From positions 186,001 to 250,000 of the forward strand of contig OX359191.1 in the NCBI GenBank assembly GCA_947172415.1: a stretch of DNA of 64,000 bases, in the 5' to 3' direction. This document shows positions 35,901 through 50,015 of the stretch, piece after piece; position 1 is the stretch's first letter; each line of letters begins with the position of its first letter. The notes below the pieces were generated by a model. It had not been told where the DNA came from and did no database searches. It was given only the letters and a program-made list of their open reading frames with translations. A program made the position numbers and the translations under genes. The stretch comes from Chondrosia reniformis (lineage: Eukaryota > Porifera > Demospongiae > Chondrillida > Chondrillidae).

Positions 35901-38268
35901 TCTCACCATACATTTACTTATTAGGGCAGATTTTAATCTACATTAAGGGTCGTAACTCCATCAAACAGCAAGATGTGAAGCCAATACTTGATGTCAGCAT
36001 TCACAGACATGTATGAATCATTTCCAAACAGTTTTAGAAGTTTCAATTTTTGTTCATATTTGCCCTATCTCTCACCATACATTTACTTAGTAGGGCAGAT
36101 TTTAATCTACATTAAGGGTCATAACTCCATCAAACAGCAAGATGTGAAGCCAATACTTGATGTCAGCATTCACAGACATGTATGAAACATTTCCAAACAG
36201 TTTTAGAAGTTTCAATTTTTGTTCATATTTGCCCTATCTCTCACCATACATTTACTTATTAGGGTAGATTTTAATCTACATTAAGGGTCGTAACTCCATC
36301 AAACAGCAAGATGTGAAGCCAATACTTGATGTCAGCATTTACAGACATGTATGAAACATTTCCAAACAGTTTTAGAAGTTTCAATTTTTGTTCACATTTG
36401 CCCTATCTCTCACCATACATTTACTTATTAGGGCAGATTTTAATCTACATTAAGGGTCATAACTCCATCAAACAGCAAGATGTGAAGCCAATACTTGATG
36501 TCAGCATTCACAGACATGTATGAATCATTTCCAAACAGTTTTAGAAGTTTCAATTTTTTTTCATATTTGCCTTATCTCTCACCATACTTTAACTTAGTTG
36601 GGCAGATTTTAATCTACATTAAGGGTCGTAACTCCATCAAACAGCAAGATGTGAAGCCGATACTTGATGTCAGCATTTACAGACATGTATGAACATTTCC
36701 AAACAGTTTTAGAAGTTTCAATTTTTGCTCATATTTGCCCTATCTCTCACCATACATTTACTTATTAGGGCAGATTTTAATCTACATTAAGGGTCGTAAC
36801 TCCATCAAACAGCAAGATGTGAAGCCAATACTTGATGTCAGCATTCACAGACATGTATGAATCATTTCCAAACAGTTTTAGAAGTTTCAATTTTTGTTTA
36901 TATTTGCCCTATCTCTCACCATACATTAACTTATTAGGGCAGATTTTATTGTACATTAAGGGTTGTAACTTCATCAAACAGCAAGATGTGAAGCTGATAC
37001 TTGATGTCAGCATTTACAGACATGTATGAAACATTTCCAAACAGTTTTAGAAGTTTCAATTTTTGTTCATTTTTGCCCTATCTCTCACCATACTTTAACT
37101 TATTAGGGCATATTTTAATGTACATTAAGGATCGTCACTCCATCAAACAGCAAGATGGGAAGCCATTACTTGATGTCAGCATTCACAGACATGTATGAAA
37201 CATTTCCAAACAGTTTCAATTGTTGTTCATATTTGCCTTATCTCTCACCATACATTTACTTAGTAGGGCAGATTTTATTGTACATTAAAGGTCGTAACTC
37301 CATCAAACAGCAAGATGTAAAGCTAATACTTGATGTCAGCATTCACAGACATGTATGAAACATTTCAAAGGAGTTTTAGAAGTTTCAATTTTTGTTCATT
37401 TTTGCCCTATCTCTCACCATACATTAACTTAGTAGAGTAGATTTTATTGTACATGAAGGGTCGTAACTCCATCAAACAGCAAGATGTAAAGCTAATACTT
37501 GATGTCAGCATTCACAGACATGTATGAAACATTTCCAAACAGTTTTAGAAGTTTCAATTTTTGTTCATATTTGCCCTATATATATCTCTCACCATACATT
37601 GACTTAGTAGAGCAGATTTTAATCTACATTAAGGGTCGTAACTCCATCAAACAGCAAGATGTGAAGCCAATACTTGATGTCAGCATTCACAGACATGTAT
37701 GAATCATTTCCAAACAGTTTTAGAAGTTTCAATTTTTGTTCATATTTGCCCTATCTCTCACCATACATTTACTTAGTAGGGCAGATTTTAATCTACATCA
37801 AGGGTCGTAACTCTATCAAACAGCAAGATGTGAAGCCAATACTTGATGTCAGCATTCACAGACATGTATGAATCATTTCCAAACAGTTTTAGAAGTTTCA
37901 ATTTTTTTTCATATTTGCCCTATTTCTCACCATACTTTAACTTAGTAGAGCAGATTTTAATCTACATTAAGGGTCGTAACTCCATCAAACAGCAAGATGT
38001 GAAGCCAATACTTGATGTCAGCATTCAAAGACATGTATGAATCATTTCCAAACAGTTTTAGAAGTTTCAATTTTTGTTCATATTTGCCCTATCTCTCATC
38101 ATACATTTACTTAGTAGGGCAGATTTTAATCTACATTAAGGGTCGTAACTCCATCAAACAGCAAGATGTGAAGCCAATACTTGATGTCAGCATTCACAGA
38201 CATGTATGAAACGTTTCCAAACAGTTTTAGAGGTTTCAAGTTTTGTTCAAATTTGTCTCACCATACAT
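32909..38268. repeat. Satellite run 3 (~32 monomers)
   Basis: 5.36 kb. It contains a sub-repeat of 844 bp (five monomers, one of them a base short), seen at 34638, 35482 and 36326. It matches run 5 except for one extra five-monomer block. Confidence 0.95.
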
Positions 38269-39420
38269 ATGAGTATATCCTACAATATATTATTGAAGCT
38301 ACAGTTGCTTTCAAAACATTATATAGCATAGAAATTGGAATCTATTTTAATCGGTACATCACTCTCTCAAATATTTAGTTAGGAATTGAGTAATTTATAC
38401 AGCCGGCCTAGTTGTATTATCGATCATAGACATTAATATCGTAGAGGCGATAAATATCAGTCCTCGCAAATATCTCTAATTTTCGGCATCAAGAAAAGTC
38501 TCTTTCCTCCCTCCATCAAGATACATACTGGCTTTTATCTATTTGCCACAGTTTTGAGATATATTAGAAATATTGCGTATTTGTGTAAAATTGCTTGTAA
38601 CGATTCAATGGTCTGGAATTAAAGTGGAATAATTTGACGACTTCTCGAAAATAATTGGGATCAGAAAAGTCGTTCTCCTCGGCCCATCAAGACACTTACT
38701 GGATTTTTTCCGCCTTCCCCAGTTTTCAGATGAACCACTAATACTGACTATGTCTTTAAACTTGCTTGGAACAATTCACTGATCTGGAAATAACGAGAAA
38801 TATATAAAAAAAGCCCCAACCACAACCGTTTCCTTCGGACAAAACTTCATATAAATACAAGCGAAAAACCTTATATAGTAGGCCTACCTGGACACATCTC
38901 TATGGTGGTTGCGGTTCCCATAGAGGTTGGTAGCGCTTAGACTCTGAAGCTGTCTCCTAATCGGTTGGTGCCATAGAGACGTGCTCACCAATAATCCGGA
39001 TTTCGGGGGGGTTCCACGTAATGTGGGATTGGCATCTGATATCTTAGGATTCATATGAGTCGGCCATATCGAGAAGAACTGGTTCTTCTCACGCAAGTGA
39101 CACCCAAAGCTCAACTCGGCAGAGCGTTACCACCGATCCCGGCCTCTGAGCGTCGTGGATGGTAGCGTTCGGTATGGTCCAACTTTTTTTCTTTGGAGTT
39201 TCGTTGGCCGTCGATCGGCAAAATTTCACTTTAACGACATCCATATAATATATGTGGAGAAATACTGCTTCAACAACAATCAAGTACTACACAGTGCATA
39301 TCCATGTGTATAAGAAATCTTTGGAAGCGCTCTAGTTATTCGGATATACATATATTATAGTATCGCATTTGGTACCTACTCACGGTCGGCCATTTATAAT
39401 ATTGTACAATTATCGTATAA
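38269..39420. repeat. Core unit 4
   Basis: Carries the variants GGAATTAAAG, GACGACTTCTCG and GGAAGCGC; the GACGAC variant is shared only with core 6. Confidence 0.9.
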
Positions 39421-40732
39421 GGGTCGTAACTCCATAAAACAGCAAGATGTAAAGCTAATATTGATGTCAGCATTCACAGACATGTATGAAACATTTCCAA
39501 GGAGTTTTAGAAGTTTCAATTTTTAGTTCATATTTGCCCTATCTCTCACCATACTTTAACTTAGTAGGGCAGATTTTATTGTACATTAAGGGTCGTAACT
39601 CCATCAAACAGCAAGATGTGAAGCCAATACTTGATGTCAGCATTCACAGACATGTATGAAACATTTCCAAACAGTTTTAGAAGTTTCAATTTTTTTTCAT
39701 ATTTGCCTTATCTCTCACCATACTTTAACTTAGTAGGGCAGATTTTAATCTACATTAAGGGTCGTAACTCCATCAAACAGCAAGATGGGAAGCCAATACT
39801 TGATGTCAGCATTCACAGACATGTATGAAACATTTCCAAACAGTTTTAGAAGTTTCAATTTTTTTTCATATTTGCCTTATCTCTCACCATACTTTAACTT
39901 AGTAGGGCAGATTTTAATCTACATTAAGGGTCGTAACTCCATCAAACAGCAAGATGGGAAGCCAATACTTGATGTCAGCATTCACAGACATGTATGAAAC
40001 ATTTCCAAACAGTTTTAGAAGTTTCAATTTTTGTTCATATTTGCCCTATCTCTCACCATACATTTACTTAGTAGGGCAGATTTTAATCTACATTAAGGGT
40101 CGTAGCTCCATCAAACAGCAAGATGTGAAGCCAATACTTGATGTCAGCATTCACAGACATGTATGAAACATTTCCAAACAGTTTTAGAAGTTTCAATTTT
40201 TGTTCATATTTGCCCTATCTCTCACCATATATTCACTTAGTAGGGCAGATTTTATAGTACATGAAGGGTCGTAACTCCATCAAACAGCAAGATGTGAAGC
40301 CAATACTTGATGTCAGCATTCACAGACATGTATGAATCATTTCCAAACAGTTTTAGAAGTTTCAATTTTTGTTCATATTTGCCCTATATCTCACCATACA
40401 TTCACTTAGTAGGGCAGATTTTAATCTACATTAAGGGTCGTAACTCCATCAAACAGCAAGATGTGAAGCCAATACTTAATGTCAGCATTCACAGACATGT
40501 ATGAAACGTTTCCAAACAGTTTTAGAAGTTTCAATTTTTGTTCATATTTGCCCTATCTCTCACCATACATTAACTTATTAGGGCAGATTTTATTGTACAT
40601 TAAGGGTCGTAACTCCATCAAACAGCAAGATGTGAAGCCAATACTTGATGTCAGCATTCACAGACATGTATGAAACATTTCCAAACAGTTTTAGAGGTTT
40701 CAAGTTTGGTTCAAATTTGTCTCACCATACAT
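39421..40732. repeat. Satellite run 4 (~8 monomers)
   Basis: 1,312 bp, the same length as run 6 and nearly identical to it. Confidence 0.95.
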
Positions 40733-41883
40733 ATGAGTATATCCTACAATATATTATTGAAGCTACAGTTGCTTTCAAAACATTATATAGCATAGAAATT
40801 GGAATCTATTTTAATCGGTACATCACTCTCTCAAATATTTAGTTAGGAATTGAGTAATTTATACAGCCGGCCTAGTTGTATTATCGATCATAGACATTAA
40901 TATCGTAGAGGCGATAAATATCAGTCCTCGCAAATATCTCTAATTTTCGGCATCAAGAAAAGTCTCTTTCCTCCCTCCATCAAGATACATACTGGCTTTT
41001 ATCTATTTGCCACAGTTTTGAGATATATTAGAAATATTGCGTATTTGTGTAAAATTGCTTGTAACGATTCAATGGTCTGGAATTGAAGTGGAATAATTTG
41101 ACGATTTCTCGAAAATAATTGGGATCAGAAAAGTCGTTCTCCTCGGCCCATCAAGACACTTACTGGATTTTTCCGCCTTCCCCAGTTTTCAGATGAACCA
41201 CTAATACTGACTATGTCTTTAAACTTGCTTGGAACAATTCACTGATCTGGAAATAACGAGAAATATATAAAAAAAGCCCCAACCACAACCGTTTCCTTCG
41301 GACAAAACTTCATATAAATACAAGCGAAAAACCTTATATAGTAGGCCTACCTGGACACATCTCTATGGTGGTTGCGGTTCCCATAGAGGTTGGTAGCGCT
41401 TAGACTCTGAAGCTGTCTCCTAATCGGTTGGTGCCATAGAGACGTGCTCACCAATAATCCGGATTTCGGGGGGGTTCCACGTAATGTGGGATTGGCATCT
41501 GATATCTTAGGATTCATATGAGTCGGCCATATCGAGAAGAACTGGTTCTTCTCACGCAAGTGACACCCAAAGCTCAACTCGGCAGAGCGTTACCACCGAT
41601 CCCGGCCTCTGAGCGTCGTGGATGGTAGCGTTCGGTATGGTCCAACTTTTTTTCTTTGGAGTTTCGTTGGCCGTCGATCGGCAAAATTTCACTTTAACGA
41701 CATCCATATAATATATGTGGAGAAATACTGCTTCAACAACAATCAAGTACTACACAGTGCATATCCATGTGTATAAGAAATCTTTGGTAGCGCTCTAGTT
41801 ATTCGGATATACATTTATTATAGTATCGCATTTGGTACCTACTCACGGTCGGCCATTTATAATATTGTACAATTATCGTATAA
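40733..41883. repeat. Core unit 5
   Basis: Type of cores 2, 3 and 7 but one T shorter in the run GGATTTTTCCGCC, making it 1,151 bp. Confidence 0.9.
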
Positions 41884-44800
41884 GGGTCGTAACTCCATCA
41901 AACAGCAAGATATAAAGCTAATATTGATGTCAGCATTCACAGACATGTATGAAATATTTCCAAACAGTTTTAGAAGTTTCAATTTTTGTTTATATTTGCC
42001 CTATCTCTCACCATACATTAACTTATTAGGGCATATTTTAATGTACATTAAGGGTCGTAACTCCATCAAACAGCAAGATGTGAAGCCAATACTTGATGTC
42101 AGCATTCACAGACATGTATGAAACATTTCCAAACAGTTTTAGAAGTTTCAATTTTTGTTCATATTTGCCCTATCTCTCACCATACATTTACTTAGTAGGG
42201 TAGATTTTAATCTACATTAAGGGTCGTAACTCTATCAAACAGCAAGATGTGAAGCCAACACTTTATGTCAGCATTCACAGACATGTATGAAACATTTCCA
42301 AACAGTTTTAGAAGTTTCAATTTTTGTTCATATTTGCCCTATCTCTCACCATACTTTAACTTATTAGGGCATATTTTAATGTACATTAAGGATCGTCACT
42401 CCATCAAACAGCAAGATGTGAAGCCAATACTTGATGTCAGCATTCACAGACATGTATGAATCATTTCCAAACAGTTTTAGAAGTTTCAATTTTTTTCATA
42501 TTTGCCTTATCTCTCACCATACTTTAACTTAGTTGGGCAGATTTTAATCTACATTAAGGGTCGTAACTCCATCAAACAGCAAGATGTGAAGCCGATACTT
42601 GATGTCAGCATTTACAGACATGTATGAAACATTTCCAAACAGTTTTAGAAGTTTCAATTTTTGTTCATATTTGCCCTATCTCTCACCATACATTTACTTA
42701 GTAGGGCAGATTTTAATCTATATTAAGGGTCATAACTCCATCAAACAGCAAGATGTGAAGCCAATACTTGATGTCAGCATTCACAGACATGTATGAATCA
42801 TTTCCAAACAGTTTTAGAAGTTTCAATTTTTTTTCATATTTGCCTTATCTCTCACCATACTTTAACTTAGTTGGGCAGATTTTAATCTACATTAAGGGTC
42901 GTAACTCCATCAAACAGCAAGATGTGAAGCCGATACTTGATGTCAGCATTTACAGACATGTATGAAACATTTCCAAACAGTTTTAGAAGTTTCAATTTTT
43001 GTTCATATTTGCCCTATCTCTCACCATGCATTTACTTAGTAGGGCAGATTTTAATCTATATTAAGGGTCATAACTCCATCAAACAGCAAGATGTGAAGCC
43101 AATACTTGATGTCAGCATTCACAGACATGTATGAATCATTTCCAAACAGTTTTAGAAGTTTCAATTTTTGTTCATATTTGCCCTATCTCTCACCATACAT
43201 TTACTTATTAGGGCAGATTTTAATCTACATTAAGGGTCGTAACTCCATCAAACAGCAAGATGTGAAGCCAATACTTGATGTCAGCATTCACAGACATGTA
43301 TGAATCATTTCCAAACAGTTTTAGAAGTTTCAATTTTTGTTCATATTTGCCCTATCTCTCACCATACATTTACTTAGTAGGGCAGATTTTAATCTACATT
43401 AAGTGTCATAACTCCATCAAACAGCAAGATGTGAAGCCAATACTTGATGTCAGCATTCACAGACATGTATGAAACATTTCCAAACAGTTTTAGAAGTTTC
43501 AATTTTTGTTCATATTTGCCCTATCTCTCACCATACATTTACTTAGTAGGGTAGATTTTAATCTACATTAAGGGTCGTAACTCCATCAAACAGCAAGATG
43601 TGAAGCCAATACTTGATGTCAGCATTTACAGACATGTATGAAACATTTCCAAACAGTTTTAGAAGTTTCAATTTTTGTTCATATTTGCCCTATCTCTCAC
43701 CATACATTTACTTATTAGGGCAGATTTTAATCTACATTAAGGGTCATAACTCCATCAAACAGCAAGATGTGAAGCCAATACTTGATGTCAGCATTCACAG
43801 ACATGTATGAATCATTTCCAAACAGTTTTAGAAGTTTCAATTTTTTTTCATATTTGCCTTATCTCTCACCATACTTTAACTTAGTTGGGCAGATTTTAAT
43901 CTACATTAAGGGTCGTAACTCCATCAAACAGCAAGATGTGAAGCCGATACTTGATGTCAGCATTTACAGACATGTATGAACATTTCCAAACAGTTTTAGA
44001 AGTTTCAATTTTTGCTCATATTTGCCCTATCTCTCACCATACATTTACTTATTAGGGCAGATTTTAATCTACATTAAGGGTCGTAACTCCATCAAACAGC
44101 AAGATGTGAAGCCAATACTTGATGTCAGCATTCACAGACATGTATGAATCATTTCCAAACAGTTTTAGAAGTTTCAATTTTTGTTCATATTTGCCCTATC
44201 TCTCACCATACATTTACTTAGTAGGGCAGATTTTAATCTACATTAAGGGTCATAACTCCATCAAACAGCAAGATGTGAAGCCAATACTTGATGTCAGCAT
44301 TCACAGACATGTATGAAACATTTCCAAACAGTTTTAGAAGTTTCAATTTTTGTTCATATTTGCCCTATCTCTCACCATACATTTACTTATTAGGGTAGAT
44401 TTTAATCTACATTAAGGGTCGTAACTCCATCAAACAGCAAGATGTGAAGCCAATACTTGATGTCAGCATTTACAGACATGTATGAAACATTTCCAAACAG
44501 TTTTAGAAGTTTCAATTTTTGTTCATATTTGCCCTATCTCTCACCATACATTTACTTATTAGGGCAGATTTTAATCTACATTAAGTGTCATAACTCCATC
44601 AAACAGCAAGATGTGAAGCCAATACTTGATGTCAGCATTCACAGACATGTATGAATCATTTCCAAACAGTTTTAGAAGTTTCAATTTTTTTTCATATTTG
44701 CCTTATCTCTCACCATACTTTAACTTAGTTGGGCAGATTTTAATCTACATTAAGGGTCGTAACTCCATCAAACAGCAAGATGTGAAGCCGATACTTGATG

Positions 44801-46399
44801 TCAGCATTTACAGACATGTATGAACATTTCCAAACAGTTTTAGAAGTTTCAATTTTTGCTCATATTTGCCCTATCTCTCACCATACATTTACTTATTAGG
44901 GCAGATTTTAATCTACATTAAGGGTCGTAACTCCATCAAACAGCAAGATGTGAAGCCAATACTTGATGTCAGCATTCACAGACATGTATGAATCATTTCC
45001 AAACAGTTTTAGAAGTTTCAATTTTTGTTTATATTTGCCCTATCTCTCACCATACATTAACTTATTAGGGCAGATTTTATTGTACATTAAGGGTTGTAAC
45101 TTCATCAAACAGCAAGATGTGAAGCTGATACTTGATGTCAGCATTTACAGACATGTATGAAACATTTCCAAACAGTTTTAGAAGTTTCAATTTTTGTTCA
45201 TTTTTGCCCTATCTCTCACCATACTTTAACTTATTAGGGCATATTTTAATGTACATTAAGGATCGTCACTCCATCAAACAGCAAGATGGGAAGCCATTAC
45301 TTGATGTCAGCATTCACAGACATGTATGAAACATTTCCAAACAGTTTCAATTGTTGTTCATATTTGCCTTATCTCTCACCATACATTTACTTAGTAGGGC
45401 AGATTTTATTGTACATTAAAGGTCGTAACTCCATCAAACAGCAAGATGTAAAGCTAATACTTGATGTCAGCATTCACAGACATGTATGAAACATTTCAAA
45501 GGAGTTTTAGAAGTTTCAATTTTTGTTCATTTTTGCCCTATCTCTCACCATACATTAACTTAGTAGAGTAGATTTTATTGTACATGAAGGGTCGTAACTC
45601 CATCAAACAGCAAGATGTAAAGCTAATACTTGATGTCAGCATTCACAGACATGTATGAAACATTTCCAAACAGTTTTAGAAGTTTCAATTTTTGTTCATA
45701 TTTGCCCTATATATATCTCTCACCATACATTGACTTAGTAGAGCAGATTTTAATCTACATTAAGGGTCGTAACTCCATCAAACAGCAAGATGTGAAGCCA
45801 ATACTTGATGTCAGCATTCACAGACATGTATGAATCATTTCCAAACAGTTTTAGAAGTTTCAATTTTTGTTCATATTTGCCCTATCTCTCACCATACATT
45901 TACTTAGTAGGGCAGATTTTAATCTACATCAAGGGTCGTAACTCTATCAAACAGCAAGATGTGAAGCCAATACTTGATGTCAGCATTCACAGACATGTAT
46001 GAATCATTTCCAAACAGTTTTAGAAGTTTCAATTTTTTTTCATATTTGCCCTATTTCTCACCATACTTTAACTTAGTAGGGCAGATTTTAATCTACATTA
46101 AGGGTCGTAACTCCATCAAACAGCAAGATGTGAAGCCAATACTTGATGTCAGCATTCACAGACATGTATGAATCATTTCCAAACAGTTTTAGAAGTTTCA
46201 ATTTTTGTTCATATTTGCCCTATCTCTCATCATACATTTACTTAGTAGGGCAGATTTTAATCTACATTAAGGGTCGTAACTCCATCAAACAGCAAGATGT
46301 GAAGCCAATACTTGATGTCAGCATTCACAGACATGTATGAAACGTTTCCAAACAGTTTTAGAGGTTTCAAGTTTTGTTCAAATTTGTCTCACCATACAT
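41884..46399. repeat. Satellite run 5 (~27 monomers)
   Basis: 4.52 kb. It follows the order of variants of run 3 but is shorter by five monomers. Confidence 0.95.
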
Positions 46400-47551
46400 A
46401 TGAGTATATCCTACAATATATTATTGAAGCTACAGTTGCTTTCAAAACATTATATAGCATAGAAATTGGAATCTATTTTAATCGGTACATCACTCTCTCA
46501 AATATTTAGTTAGGAATTGAGTAATTTATACAGCCGGCCTAGTTGTATTATCGATCATAGACATTAATATCGTAGAGGCGATAAATATCAGTCCTCGCAA
46601 ATATCTCTAATTTTCGGCATCAAGAAAAGTCTCTTTCCTCCTTCCATCAAGATACATACTGGCTTTTATCTATTTGCCACAGTTTTGAGATATATTAGAA
46701 ATATTGCGTATTTGTGTAAAATTGCTTGTAACGATTCAATGGTCTGGAATTAAAGTGGAATAATTTGACGACTTCTCGAAAATAATTGGGATCAGAAAAG
46801 TCGTTCTCCTCGGCCCATCAAGACACTTACTGGATTTTTTCCGCCTTCCCCAGTTTTCAGATGAACCACTAATACTGACTATGTCTTTAAACTTGCTTGG
46901 AACAATTCACTGATCTGGAAATAACGAGAAATATATAAAAAAAGCCCCAACCACAACCGTTTCCTTCGGACAAAACTTCATATAAATACAAGCGAAAAAC
47001 CTTATATAGTAGGCCTACCTGGACACATCTCTATGGTGGTTGCGGTTCCCATAGAGGTTGGTAGCGCTTAGACTCTGAAGCTGTCTCCTAATCGGTTGGT
47101 GCCATAGAGACGTGCTCACCAATAATCCGGATTTCGGGGGGGTTCCACGTAATGTGGGATTGGCATCTGATATCTTAGGATTCATATGAGTCGGCCATAT
47201 CGAGAAGAACTGGTTCTTCTCACGCAAGTGACACCCAAAGCTCAACTCGGCAGAGCGTTACCACCGATCCCGGCCTCTGAGCGTCGTGGATGGTAGCGTT
47301 CGGTATGGTCCAACTTTTTTTCTTTGGAGTTTCGTTGGCCGTCGATCGGCAAAATTTCACTTTAACGACATCCATATAATATATGTGGAGAAATACTGCT
47401 TCAACAACAATCAAGTACTACACAGTGCATATCCATGTGTATAAGAAATCTTTGGTAGCGCTCTAGTTATTCGGATATACATATATTATAGTATCGCATT
47501 TGGTACCTACTCACGGTCGGCCATTTATAATATTGTACAATTATCGTATAA
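46400..47551. repeat. Core unit 6
   Basis: Mosaic: GGAATTAAAG and GACGACTTCTCG as in core 4, GGTAGCGC as in cores 2, 3, 5 and 7, then CATATATTATAG as in cores 1 and 4. It also has a private CCTTCCATC change. Confidence 0.9.
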
Positions 47552-48863
47552 GGGTCGTAACTCCATAAAACAGCAAGATGTAAAGCTAATATTGATGTCA
47601 GCATTCACAGACATGTATGAAACATTTCCAAGGAGTTTTAGAAGTTTCAATTTTTAGTTCATATTTGCCCTATCTCTCACCATACTTTAACTTATTAGGG
47701 CAGATTTTATTGTACATTAAGGGTCGTAACTCCATCAAACAGCAAGATGTGAAGCCAATACTTGATGTCAGCATTCACAGACATGTATGAAACATTTCCA
47801 AACAGTTTTAGAAGTTTCAATTTTTTTTCATATTTGCCTTATCTCTCACCATACTTTAACTTAGTAGGGCAGATTTTAATCTACATTAAGGGTCGTAACT
47901 CCATCAAACAGCAAGATGGGAAGCCAATACTTGATGTCAGCATTCACAGACATGTATGAAACATTTCCAAACAGTTTTAGAAGTTTCAATTTTTTTTCAT
48001 ATTTGCCTTATCTCTCACCATACTTTAACTTAGTAGGGCAGATTTTAATCTACATTAAGGGTCGTAACTCCATCAAACAGCAAGATGGGAAGCCAATACT
48101 TGATGTCAGCATTCACAGACATGTATGAAACATTTCCAAACAGTTTTAGAAGTTTCAATTTTTGTTCATATTTGCCCTATCTCTCACCATACATTTACTT
48201 AGTAGGGCAGATTTTAATCTACATTAAGGGTCGTAACTCCATCAAACAGCAAGATGTGAAGCCAATACTTGATGTCAGCATTCACAGACATGTATGAAAC
48301 ATTTCCAAACAGTTTTAGAAGTTTCAATTTTTGTTCATATTTGCCCTATCTCTCACCATATATTCACTTAGTAGGGCAGATTTTATAGTACATGAAGGGT
48401 CGTAACTCCATCAAACAGCAAGATGTGAAGCCAATACTTGATGTCAGCATTCACAGACATGTATGAATCATTTCCAAACAGTTTTAGAAGTTTCAATTTT
48501 TGTTCATATTTGCCCTATATCTCACCATACATTCACTTAGTAGGGCAGATTTTAATCTACATTAAGGGTCGTAACTCCATCAAACAGCAAGATGTGAAGC
48601 CAATACTTAATGTCAGCATTCACAGACATGTATGAAACGTTTCCAAACAGTTTTAGAAGTTTCAATTTTTGTTCATATTTGCCCTATCTCTCACCATACA
48701 TTAACTTATTAGGGCAGATTTTATTGTACATTAAGGGTCGTAACTCCATCAAACAGCAAGATGTGAAGCCAATACTTGATGTCAGCATTCACAGACATGT
48801 ATGAAACGTTTCCAAACAGTTTTAGAGGTTTCAAGTTTTGTTCAAATTTGTCTCACCATACAT
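47552..48863. repeat. Satellite run 6 (~8 monomers)
   Basis: 1,312 bp, a near copy of run 4, including two monomers with CAAGATGGGAAGCC. Confidence 0.95.
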
Positions 48864-50015
48864 ATGAGTATATCCTACAATATATTATTGAAGCTACAGT
48901 TGCTTTCAAAACATTATATAGCATAGAAATTGGAATCTATTTTAATCGGTACATCACTCTCTCAAATATTTAGTTAGGAATTGAGTAATTTATACAGCCG
49001 GCCTAGTTGTATTATCGATCATAGACATTAATATCGTAGAGGCGATAAATATCAGTCCTCGCAAATATCTCTAATTTTCGGCATCAAGAAAAGTCTCTTT
49101 CCTCCCTCCATCAAGATACATACTGGCTTTTATCTATTTGCCACAGTTTTGAGATATATTAGAAATATTGCGTATTTGTGTAAAATTGCTTGTAACGATT
49201 CAATGGTCTGGAATTGAAGTGGAATAATTTGACGATTTCTCGAAAATAATTGGGATCAGAAAAGTCGTTCTCCTCGGCCCATCAAGACACTTACTGGATT
49301 TTTTCCGCCTTCCCCAGTTTTCAGATGAACCACTAATACTGACTATGTCTTTAAACTTGCTTGGAACAATTCACTGATCTGGAAATAACGAGAAATATAT
49401 AAAAAAAGCCCCAACCACAACCGTTTCCTTCGGACAAAACTTCATATAAATACAAGCGAAAAACCTTATATAGTAGGCCTACCTGGACACATCTCTATGG
49501 TGGTTGCGGTTCCCATAGAGGTTGGTAGCGCTTAGACTCTGAAGCTGTCTCCTAATCGGTTGGTGCCATAGAGACGTGCTCACCAATAATCCGGATTTCG
49601 GGGGGGTTCCACGTAATGTGGGATTGGCATCTGATATCTTAGGATTCATATGAGTCGGCCATATCGAGAAGAACTGGTTCTTCTCACGCAAGTGACACCC
49701 AAAGCTCAACTCGGCAGAGCGTTACCACCGATCCCGGCCTCTGAGCGTCGTGGATGGTAGCGTTCGGTATGGTCCAACTTTTTTTCTTTGGAGTTTCGTT
49801 GGCCGTCGATCGGCAAAATTTCACTTTAACGACATCCATATAATATATGTGGAGAAATACTGCTTCAACAACAATCAAGTACTACACAGTGCATATCCAT
49901 GTGTATAAGAAATCTTTGGTAGCGCTCTAGTTATTCGGATATACATTTATTATAGTATCGCATTTGGTACCTACTCACGGTCGGCCATTTATAATATTGT
50001 ACAATTATCGTATAA
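48864..50015. repeat. Core unit 7
   Basis: Last core, of the 2/3/5 type. No further core occurs in the remaining 9 kb of monomers. Confidence 0.9.
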
